This document shows, piece after piece, positions 1 through 6,330 of a DNA stretch of 6,330 nt. Under the pieces are notes generated by a model. The model did no database searches, was not told where the DNA came from, and saw only the letters and a list, made by a program, of their open reading frames with translations. The position numbers were made by a program, and so were the translations under genes. This stretch comes from an uncultured Bacteroidales bacterium (GTDB taxonomy: Bacteria > Bacteroidota > Bacteroidia > Bacteroidales > FEN-979): contig CAIYQH010000595.1 of assembly GCA_903928285.1 (NCBI GenBank), positions 1 through 6,330 on the forward strand. The letters run 5' to 3'. The stretch's first letter is position 1. Each line of letters opens with the position of its first letter.

Positions 1-149
1 CCTCTGATTTTGATGGAAACTTTACCATCAAACCAATTCCGCCGGGAAAAATAGACCTGAAGGCCAGTTTCGTCGGATACAGACCCTTTATGACCAGGGG
101 TATTTATGTTTCACCTGACAAGATCACCTTCCAGAATCTGGAGTTGGAA
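1..149 (+). other. C-terminal part of a carboxypeptidase-regulatory-like domain (in the receptor)
   Basis: The segment reads DFDGNFTIKPIPPG, then KASFVGYRPF, then a final strand KITFQNLELE. The D-x-x-G-N-F-x-I, P-P-G and F-x-G-Y-x-P elements are hallmarks of the CarboxypepD_reg-like fold that precedes the plug in many Bacteroidota receptors. Only roughly the second half of the domain lies inside the window. Its role in these receptors is not settled; it sits on the periplasmic side before the plug. Confidence 0.85.
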
Positions 150-3100
150 GCATCCACCACAACCCTCAATGAAATTGAAGTTGTGGACTACAAGGTGCCT
201 TTGATTTCCAAAGACCAGACCAGTTCAGGCGGTACGGTAACTTCCGAAGAAATTTCAAAAATGGCCAACAAATCTGCCTCTGCGGTTGCCACAACGGTTG
301 GGGGAGTTTCGACCGATGCAAACGGGAACATCACCAGTATGCGTGGTCAGCGTTCTTCAGGAACGGTTTATTACATTGACGGTATGCGTGTAACGGGGAG
401 TAATGCGCTGCCCCAGAGCGCCATCGAACAGGTCGAAGTTATCCTTGGCGGTACTCCTGCCGCCTATGGTGATGCTACGGGTGGTATTATCAACGTTACC
501 ACCAAAGGACCTTCAAAAGATTTTTCGGGTGGAATTGACCTCCAGACATCCCAATTCCTGGATGCATTCGGTTATAACCGGCTGGGCTTGAATTTCACTG
601 GACCGCTGGTCTCCAAGAAAGATACGGTTCATGGAACCAGAACCCCGATCATGGGTTTCTTCCTTGCCGGCGACCTGATTTACCAGAAGGACGGAGCCCC
701 TTCTGCCTTCAGCAAATACAAAGTAACGGATGATGTGCTGCAAAGCCTGTCAACCCATCCACTCCGCCTTTACGGTCAGAACAATGCCGTATTTTATAAT
801 ACGGAGTTTCTGACGCTCAACCAGATGGAGAAAACCAAATATTCACTGAACTCGGCTGGTACCAACATTAATATTTCGGGTAAACTCGATTTCCGGGTCA
901 CCCCGTCCATCAACCTTTCCTTTGGCGGTACCTTTACATGGAACGACAGCCGTAACTTCTCTTTCGCCAATTCACTGATGAACTGGAATGCCAACTCGCA
1001 CTCCAACAGTTATACATGGCGTGTTTACGGAAGGTTTACCCAGCGTTTCCCGACAGCCACCGACAGCAAGAGTTTTGTTAAAAACATCTATTATTCTATT
1101 GGCGCCGACTACACCAGCAGTTTCGCCAAAACCGAAGATGCCCAGCATAAGGACAACTTTTTCCAGTATGGCTATGTAGGCAGTTTCGCCACCCATACCA
1201 TCCGTGCCTATACGCCCACCATCGCCTATGACTCCGTCGCCAAAAAATGGGGTCATCTGCAGAACGGAACACGTGACACCATTGTTGTTTTCAAGGGATC
1301 AACGATCAACCCCGAATCCTCCAACTGGACCCAGCAGTATTTTGACCTGTTTGACACACCCAGAGGACACTATGAAAACACAGGCCAGATCCTCTCCGGA
1401 AAGGGACTTTTAAACGGGATGGAACCTGAATCACCCTACGGAATCTTTACAGGTGTCGGCAACAGGCCCAACGGTTATGCCGAGAGCAAAACCGACCAGA
1501 TCGCCGTTAATGCCTCTTTTGCAGCCGACTTCGGCAACCATGAAATCCAGCTCGGATTGCAGTACCAGCAAAGAAAGAGCGCCAGCTATACCAATGTCGG
1601 AACAACACTCTGGCAACTTATGAAGGGGTTAACCAATGCCCAGTTGCAGGATCTGAACCTTGCAAATCCCATCCTGGTCAAACACAATGGCGTTTACATG
1701 GATACCATACAGTACCAGCGTAACTATGTTAAAACATTGCAACGCAACTTCGATGTCAGTCTGCGTAAAAAACTTGGACTGCCTGTTGACGGAACCGATT
1801 TTATCGATCTCTATTCATACAACTTTGCCAATAATTCGATCAACTATTATGACAAGGATATGAAGCTGAAAACGGTTACCTCCAATGGCCAGATGTTTAC
1901 CATGGATATGTTCAGCGCCGATGAATTGCTGAACAACGGCGCCCCAAGCGTGACCTACGCCGGGTATGACTATACCGGAAAAAAATTGTCCGGTTCCCCG
2001 AGTTTTGATGACTTCTTCTCGGCCAGAGATGCCAATGGCAACTTTACCCGCACCATCGGAGCTTATCAGCCCATCTATATGGCCGGTTATATCCAGGATA
2101 AATTTGCCTTTAAAGATCTTATCTTTAACATTGGTGTCCGTGTCGACCGTTTCGACGCCAACCAGCCTGTGTTAAAAGACCCCTATCTGTTTTACCCGGC
2201 CAAGACTGTTGCCGAGGTTAGTTCACTCAACGGGCAGAAGATCAGCCATCCCAGCGGTATTGGCAGCGATTATGTGGTGTATGTTGATGATGCCAACAAT
2301 CCTACCTCGATTACAGGTTACCGTTCAGGTAACATCTGGTATAATGCCGAAGGCAGCCCGATTACAGACCCGGTGCGTCTGCTCGACCGCGGCCAGGGTA
2401 TCCAACCTTACCTGGTTGATCCCTCCAATAAAACAGTACAGTCGAACGTGTTCAAACAATATGAACCTCAGACCAACTGGATGCCCCGTATCGCTTTCTC
2501 ATTCCCGATTTCTGACGACGCTTTGTTCTATGCCCACTATGACATTTTAACACAACGTCCGTCATCCTCCGAAGTTCAGATTGACCCCATCACCTACTAT
2601 TACATCGGGGTTACAGGTTCTTCCATCCAGGTGAACAACCCGGCGCTGAAACCTGAAAAAACAATCGATTATGAATTGGGATTCCAGCAAAAAGTTAACA
2701 ATTCGTCCTCACTTAAACTGGCCCTTTTCTATCGTGAAATGCGTGATCAGATCCAGCAGTACCGTTTAACAGGTGCCTTTCCAAGGACCTATTATTCCTA
2801 TACCAACATTGACTTCGGTACGGTTAAGGGTCTTACGATCACCTATGATCTGCGCCGTTCCGGAAATGTACGCGTCAGGTTCAGCTATACCCTTCAGTTT
2901 GCCGATGGTACAGGTTCCGACGCCAACACCGCCCAGGCTATCATCCGTTCAGACCAACCGAACCTTCGTACCCTCAATCCTCTCAATTTCGACCAGCGTC
3001 ACCAGTTCAATGTCAGTCTTGACTATCGCTGGGGCCGTGGAAAAGATTACAACGGACCGGTTATCAACCGTACCAAGAGTGGAAAAGCGCCCATCCAGAT

Positions 3101-3539
3101 TCTCTCTAATCTTGGAGCCAACTTTACCCTTAACGGAGGTTCAGGTACTCCCTACACCAAAACCAGTTCCATCCTGCCATTTGGTGCAATGGGACCCATC
3201 CAGGGAAGCATGAACGGAGCCCGCCTGCCATGGCAGTTCCTGATCAGCGCCCGGTTTGACAAGGATTTCTTCTTCCAGCTCTCCAAGAAAAAAGAGGGAA
3301 CACTCAATGTTTATGTTGAGTTTGCCAACCTTTTAAATACCAAGAATGTGTTAAATGTATATCCTGGAACGGGAACAGTAAACGATGATGGTTACCTGTC
3401 CGCCCCTGAATGGCAGAATGCAATCAGCCAGCAGGTCAGCCCGCAATCGTACCGTGATCTTTATTCGATCAACATGAATAACCCGTACCGCTATAGTTCG
3501 CCAAGAACCATTCGTTTAGGCTTAATGTTTAACTTCTGA
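1..3539 (+). CDS. TonB-dependent outer-membrane receptor with carboxypeptidase-regulatory-like N-terminal domain, 5' partial
   Basis: The frame is open from the left edge (first full codon at 3) to the TGA at 3537-3539, giving 1178 visible residues; the true start and signal peptide lie upstream. The ATG at 90 is not the start, because codons 3-89 read SDFDGNFTIKPIPPGK and then a KASFVGYRP strand, the usual end of a CarboxypepD_reg-like beta-sandwich. A plug domain follows (about 222-509) with the RGQRS and YYIDGMRV motifs and the GGTPAAYGDATGGIINVTTK block. The rest (about 525-3539) is a beta-barrel with alternating strands, long polar loops, an NNPALKPEKTIDYELG motif near 2632-2679, and a last strand RTIRLGLMFNF ending in phenylalanine, as expected for BAM-inserted barrels. 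The family imports substrates across the outer membrane using TonB-ExbBD energy; the substrate cannot be told here. It is not clearly SusC-type, as no SusD gene follows. No frameshift or internal stop was seen. Receptor identity is very secure; substrate and partner are inference. Confidence 0.97.
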   Translation, partial: SDFDGNFTIKPIPPGKIDLKASFVGYRPFMTRGIYVSPDKITFQNLELEASTTTLNEIEVVDYKVPLISKDQTSSGGTVTSEEISKMANKSASAVATTVGGVSTDANGNITSMRGQRSSGTVYYIDGMRVTGSNALPQSAIEQVEVILGGTPAAYGDATGGIINVTTKGPSKDFSGGIDLQTSQFLDAFGYNRLGLNFTGPLVSKKDTVHGTRTPIMGFFLAGDLIYQKDGAPSAFSKYKVTDDVLQSLSTHPLRLYGQNNAVFYNTEFLTLNQMEKTKYSLNSAGTNINISGKLDFRVTPSINLSFGGTFTWNDSRNFSFANSLMNWNANSHSNSYTWRVYGRFTQRFPTATDSKSFVKNIYYSIGADYTSSFAKTEDAQHKDNFFQYGYVGSFATHTIRAYTPTIAYDSVAKKWGHLQNGTRDTIVVFKGSTINPESSNWTQQYFDLFDTPRGHYENTGQILSGKGLLNGMEPESPYGIFTGVGNRPNGYAESKTDQIAVNASFAADFGNHEIQLGLQYQQRKSASYTNVGTTLWQLMKGLTNAQLQDLNLANPILVKHNGVYMDTIQYQRNYVKTLQRNFDVSLRKKLGLPVDGTDFIDLYSYNFANNSINYYDKDMKLKTVTSNGQMFTMDMFSADELLNNGAPSVTYAGYDYTGKKLSGSPSFDDFFSARDANGNFTRTIGAYQPIYMAGYIQDKFAFKDLIFNIGVRVDRFDANQPVLKDPYLFYPAKTVAEVSSLNGQKISHPSGIGSDYVVYVDDANNPTSITGYRSGNIWYNAEGSPITDPVRLLDRGQGIQPYLVDPSNKTVQSNVFKQYEPQTNWMPRIAFSFPISDDALFYAHYDILTQRPSSSEVQIDPITYYYIGVTGSSIQVNNPALKPEKTIDYELGFQQKVNNSSSLKLALFYREMRDQIQQYRLTGAFPRTYYSYTNIDFGTVKGLTITYDLRRSGNVRVRFSYTLQFADGTGSDANTAQAIIRSDQPNLRTLNPLNFDQRHQFNVSLDYRWGRGKDYNGPVINRTKSGKAPIQILSNLGANFTLNGGSGTPYTKTSSILPFGAMGPIQGSMNGARLPWQFLISARFDKDFFFQLSKKKEGTLNVYVEFANLLNTKNVLNVYPGTGTVNDDGYLSAPEWQNAISQQVSPQSYRDLYSINMNNPYRYSSPRTIRLGLMFNF
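222..509 (+). other. TonB receptor plug domain
   Basis: This part of the receptor holds the plug that closes the barrel. It shows TVTSEEISKMANKSASAV (the usual helix after the TonB-box linker), then ITSMRGQRSSGTVYYIDGMR with the R-G-Q and I-D-G signatures, then SAIEQVEVILGGTPAAYGD followed by ATGGIINVTTK, the classic end of a plug. The linker just before it (EIEVVDYKVPLI, about 174-209) is the likely place for the TonB box, but I cannot point to a definite box. Confidence 0.93.
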
Positions 3540-3595
3540 TGTGTTTAACCCAGGTAACGAAAAGATTTTCCGGTATGTTAAAAAATAATGCAAAT
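3540..3595 (+). other. Short intergenic gap, probably within an operon
   Basis: Fifty-six bases separate the receptor stop from the chosen start of gene 2. I see no GC-rich hairpin followed by a T-run, so no intrinsic terminator, and no convincing Bacteroidota promoter pair (TTTG near -33 and TAnnTTTG near -7). The last 20 bases are A-rich with no GGAGG-like sequence, a pattern common before Bacteroidota start codons. Read-through from the receptor gene is the simplest reading, though a weak promoter cannot be excluded by eye. Confidence 0.6.
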
Positions 3596-3664
3596 ATGAA
3601 AAATATACTTCGCTTTTTAGTGATTGCACTCATCTGCCTGGTGGCTACCAACGCCATCTTTGCA
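3596..3664 (+). other. Sec signal peptide of the large secreted protein
   Basis: Residues 1-23 have a short positive n-region (K2, R6), a hydrophobic core (residues 7-17, FLVIALICLVA) and a likely cleavage site after A23 (I-F-A, followed by EE). The cysteine at residue 14 is preceded by A-L-I and sits in the middle of the core, so it is not a lipobox. This predicts Sec export with signal peptidase I processing, the required first step for a T9SS client. Confidence 0.88.
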
Positions 3665-6330
3665 GAAGAGGTTCACAATTTTGGTGCCAACAAAAGCACC
3701 GGCACGATCAAAGAAACGGCCGCGGGTTGTGCATCAGGATCCAGTTATAAATATCTTGATATCAATAATGTCAGAACCTTATGTTATTCATATGGTAACG
3801 GATGGTTTATTGAAAATGCCGAATATGAAATCCCGAAAGGTTCAAAGAAGACCTCGATGTTCTCCTTCTCCTTGTGGATCGGGGGTATCGATATCAATAA
3901 CAACCTGAAACTGGCCGCGTATCGTTACGGTCAGGGCGCCAGCGGGAATGCCCACACCAAGAACGATTACTGGCCCGGGCCGCTTACGGTTGATGGTACC
4001 GCCGCTATCGATGCTGAAACCTGTGCCAACTACGACAAACTCTTCCCCATCACCAGGGTTGAGGTTCAGGAATTTTTGGCATGGTGGGACAACAAGGCGG
4101 ATTATCCCAACTATGTTATACCAAAATCCATTACCGATTGGCCTGCGCATGGAAACAAATCGAAGGGACAGGCTTACTACCTTGCTCCTTTCATGGATGT
4201 GAACGGCGACGGTGAGTATAATCCGAAAGATGGCGATTATCCCTATTATGACCTGAATAACCACCTGTGTCCCAAAAACAGGAAAGATTCCATTCCCCGC
4301 ATTGTCAGGGCCAAAATCAAGAACGGCGAAAAGAAAAACGGAGTAGATATCGACACCCTGGGTATCCTTGTTGACCAGGTACTGAAAGGCGACCAGACCT
4401 TATGGAGCGTATACAACGATAAGGGAAATTACCATTCTGAAACGACAGGGGAACCGATCGGTATGGAAATCAGGGCTCAGTATTTTGCCTTTTCCACGAA
4501 CGACGAAGTGAACAACATGACCTTTTACTCCTATGAGTTGATCAACAGGTCGACCTATACCCTTACCGGCACCTATTTCAGCCAGTGGGTCGACCCCGAC
4601 CTGGGATATGCCAATGATGACTATGTGGGTTGCGACGTAAACCGCGGACTTGGATTTTGTTACAATGGAACGCCAATCGACGGAACCGGACAAAGTTATG
4701 CATATGGTGCGCACCCGCCTGCAATCGGTGTTGACTTTTTCCAGGGTCCCTACATGGACCCCGACAATTGTGACAACCCCTCCTTTAAAGGCAGTTCAAC
4801 GGATGGTCCTTCCTTTAAGGGGAGTTGCGACATTGTCGGACTGAATGGCACTACCATCAAAATGTTCTATGGCGCCAATGGCAAAGACTCAGGAAACTTT
4901 ATCGTTCGTTCCGAAGCTATCAACGGGATCAATTTTGGTGACGGCATCGTCGATAACGAGCGTTATGGTATGCGCCGTTTCGTTTATCATAACAACAGCA
5001 ATTCAGGTGTTCCTGCCTATATGACCGACCCGATTTACGCTCCTGAATATTACCTCTTCCTGAGAGGTATCTGGAAAGATAATGCAAAGATGACCTATGG
5101 CGGAAATGCTCACTTCGGCGCCGGCGGCGATGGTCCTCCCTGCGATTTTATGTTCCCGGGACTCAGCGACGTTTGCGACTGGGGTACTGCCGGACAGACA
5201 CCCACACCGAAAGAATGGACAGAGGTAACTGCCAAGAATAACCCGCAGGACCGCCGTTTCATGCAGTCGGCCGGTCCCTTTACCCTGTTGCCGGGCGCCT
5301 GTAACTATATTACTGTTGGTATTCCCTGGGCACGTTCGATTTCAGGTACTCCTGAGGAATCAGTTGCATTGCTCACACAGGTCGATGATAAAGCCCAAAG
5401 TTTATTTGACAATTGTTTTGCCGTATTAAACGGGCCCAACGCCCCCGACCTCACCATCCAGGAAATGTCAAACAGCCTCATTGTTTATATTTCCAACAGG
5501 AAGACCAACGATGCCGGCAACAATTTTGGAGAAAAATACCAGGAATTTGACCCGAATATCCCAAATCCGGATGGATTACCGCACAATCAGCGTAACGACT
5601 CCTTGTATCATTTTGAAGGTTACCAGATCTATCAGCTGAAAGACGCCACTGTGTCGGCAGCCGATATCGGAGATGCAAGTAAGGTTCGTATCGTTGCCGA
5701 ATGCGACGTTCAGAATGGTATTTCAAAACTGGTAAACTGGACCTTTGATCAGACCATCGGCGGAAATGTCGGCCAGGTTATGACTGATGGCGCTGATGCG
5801 GGAATACGACATTCTTTCGTATTTACCAAAGATATGTTTGCTACCGGCGATGACCGGCTGATCAACCACAAACAATATTATTACCTGGCTGTTGCATATG
5901 CTTATAACCAGTATAGTGTATATAATCAAACTGACCCGACGGCCATCAACGGGCAGAAGAAACCCTACCTGAGAGGCCGCAGCAATATCAAGGTATATAC
6001 TGCCATCCCGCATATCCAACTGGGTACCACAACCAACTCGGCTTACGGAGAAGGCCCTGTTATCACCAGGATCCAGGGTCAGGGCAACGGCGGTATGGTT
6101 CTCGATTTCTCTGATGCAACCATCGCCGAGATCCTTTCCAAACCTCCTATTGATACGTTGAAAAAAACCAAATTGGGCGATGCCGATTATCCTATCTGCT
6201 ATAAGCCGACCTACCTTGAATCAAAAGGACCGTTGAATGTGAAGGTAATCGACCCGCTGAATGTTGTTAAAGGGGTGTATACTGTTAAATTTGATTCGAT
6301 GGTTACTGTAACCGCGGGCAACCCATTTAC
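3596..6330 (+). CDS. Large secreted protein, probable T9SS-exported surface protein, 3' partial
   Basis: An open frame starts at ATG 3596 and runs without a stop to the right edge: 911 full codons plus two bases. The protein begins with a Sec signal peptide (MKNILRFLVIALICLVATNA, likely cleaved after IFA at residue 23). Blocks that I recall from large uncharacterised Bacteroidota proteins annotated with T9SS sorting domains follow: WIGGID (from W94), WPGPL (W126), a D-x-N-x-D-G loop (201-214), GDQTLW (265-270), a VGCDVNRGLGFC pair of cysteines (346 and 355), DNERYGMRRFVYHNN (from 453), NNPQDRRFMQSAGPF (from 548) and YHFEGYQIYQL (from 671), perhaps the start of a fibronectin-III-like region. 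No catalytic motif was recognised. The start at 3596 gives a compact signal peptide; an in-frame ATG at 3575 would add seven residues. The C-terminal sorting domain, if present, is outside the window, so T9SS export is inferred. It follows the receptor by 56 bases and is probably co-transcribed. Molecular function is unknown. Confidence 0.93.
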   Translation, partial: MKNILRFLVIALICLVATNAIFAEEVHNFGANKSTGTIKETAAGCASGSSYKYLDINNVRTLCYSYGNGWFIENAEYEIPKGSKKTSMFSFSLWIGGIDINNNLKLAAYRYGQGASGNAHTKNDYWPGPLTVDGTAAIDAETCANYDKLFPITRVEVQEFLAWWDNKADYPNYVIPKSITDWPAHGNKSKGQAYYLAPFMDVNGDGEYNPKDGDYPYYDLNNHLCPKNRKDSIPRIVRAKIKNGEKKNGVDIDTLGILVDQVLKGDQTLWSVYNDKGNYHSETTGEPIGMEIRAQYFAFSTNDEVNNMTFYSYELINRSTYTLTGTYFSQWVDPDLGYANDDYVGCDVNRGLGFCYNGTPIDGTGQSYAYGAHPPAIGVDFFQGPYMDPDNCDNPSFKGSSTDGPSFKGSCDIVGLNGTTIKMFYGANGKDSGNFIVRSEAINGINFGDGIVDNERYGMRRFVYHNNSNSGVPAYMTDPIYAPEYYLFLRGIWKDNAKMTYGGNAHFGAGGDGPPCDFMFPGLSDVCDWGTAGQTPTPKEWTEVTAKNNPQDRRFMQSAGPFTLLPGACNYITVGIPWARSISGTPEESVALLTQVDDKAQSLFDNCFAVLNGPNAPDLTIQEMSNSLIVYISNRKTNDAGNNFGEKYQEFDPNIPNPDGLPHNQRNDSLYHFEGYQIYQLKDATVSAADIGDASKVRIVAECDVQNGISKLVNWTFDQTIGGNVGQVMTDGADAGIRHSFVFTKDMFATGDDRLINHKQYYYLAVAYAYNQYSVYNQTDPTAINGQKKPYLRGRSNIKVYTAIPHIQLGTTTNSAYGEGPVITRIQGQGNGGMVLDFSDATIAEILSKPPIDTLKKTKLGDADYPICYKPTYLESKGPLNVKVIDPLNVVKGVYTVKFDSMVTVTAGNPF
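4196..4237 (+). other. Putative calcium-binding loop (D-x-N-x-D-G type) in the secreted protein
   Basis: Residues 201-214 read DVNGDGEYNPKDGD. Acidic or amide side chains fall at loop positions 1 (D201), 3 (N203), 5 (D205) and 12 (D212), with glycine at 6, the pattern of EF-hand-like loops in dockerins and thrombospondin type 3 repeats. Only one copy is seen, so this is probably structural metal binding rather than a dockerin, which needs two. Metal binding is inferred from the pattern only. Confidence 0.6.
4778..4828 (+). repeat. Short in-frame direct repeat, two copies of PSFKGS(S/C)
   Basis: Two 21-base units, 4778-4798 and 4808-4828, encode PSFKGSS and PSFKGSC at a period of 30 bases (10 residues). 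The DNA copies differ at several positions, mostly silent, so the duplication is not recent or has been kept at protein level. Cysteines 392 and 411 flank the pair and could form a disulphide in the exported protein. Confidence 0.65.

Noticed and set aside
2773..3213. Plus-strand open frame of 146 codons in another frame of the receptor gene
   Set aside because: It overlaps the receptor barrel completely. Its proline/serine/threonine-rich product is typical of an out-of-frame reading of a barrel gene.
3541..3588. GTG at 3541 as an alternative start for gene 2
   Set aside because: It is in a different frame and hits TAA at 3586-3588 after 15 codons.
3540..3595. Terminator or regulatory hairpin between the two genes
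   Set aside because: The only near-complementary pieces (GTTTAAC near 3542 and GTTAAA near 3577) are imperfect, AT-rich and far apart, with no following T-run.
3596..3664. Lipoprotein signal (cysteine at residue 14), which would suggest a SusD-like partner
   Set aside because: The residues before the cysteine (A-L-I) do not form a lipobox and the cysteine sits in the middle of the hydrophobic core; the mature protein also lacks SusD character and is far too long.
3842..4264. Minus-strand open frame of 140 codons inside the exported-protein gene
   Set aside because: It lies entirely opposite a strongly coding plus-strand frame with recognisable motifs, and its translation is low-quality (isoleucine/valine-rich with no recognisable domain). 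It is a shadow of the real gene.
5478..6019. Two minus-strand open frames (5478-5726 and 5723-6019) nearly end to end
   Set aside because: Both are antisense to the conserved second half of the exported-protein gene, have no recognisable domain and no ribosome binding site of note. The near-abutting ends look accidental.

Overview
The window looks like a piece of a Bacteroidota chromosome. I base this on protein style: a TonB-dependent outer-membrane receptor carrying a carboxypeptidase-regulatory-like N-terminal domain, followed by a very large secreted protein of a type seen in Bacteroidota that use the type IX secretion system (T9SS). There is no clear Shine-Dalgarno sequence before the second gene and an A-rich leader instead, which also fits. 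The order or genus cannot be fixed from the sequence.

Layout: two large plus-strand genes fill the window, and both run off an edge. Gene 1 (1-3539) is a TonB-dependent receptor whose reading frame is open to the left edge; the first in-frame ATG at 90 is internal, because the 29 codons before it encode the end of the regulatory-like domain. After a 56-base gap (3540-3595) with no visible hairpin terminator, gene 2 starts at 3596 with a signal peptide and stays open to the right edge, giving at least 911 residues with no stop. It contains conserved-looking blocks (WIGGID, WPGPL, GDQTLW, GMRRF, DRRFMQSAGPF) and a calcium-loop-like segment. Its C-terminus, where a T9SS sorting domain would lie, is outside the window.

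How they may work together: the short gap, shared strand and lack of a terminator suggest co-transcription. A reasonable inference is a surface module, with gene 1 as a TonB-energised channel in the outer membrane and gene 2 as a large exported protein on the cell surface or released from it. The substrate is unknown. It is not a classical SusC/SusD pair, since gene 2 has neither a lipoprotein signal nor SusD-like length or features. No RNA gene, mobile element, CRISPR array or credible minus-strand gene was seen.
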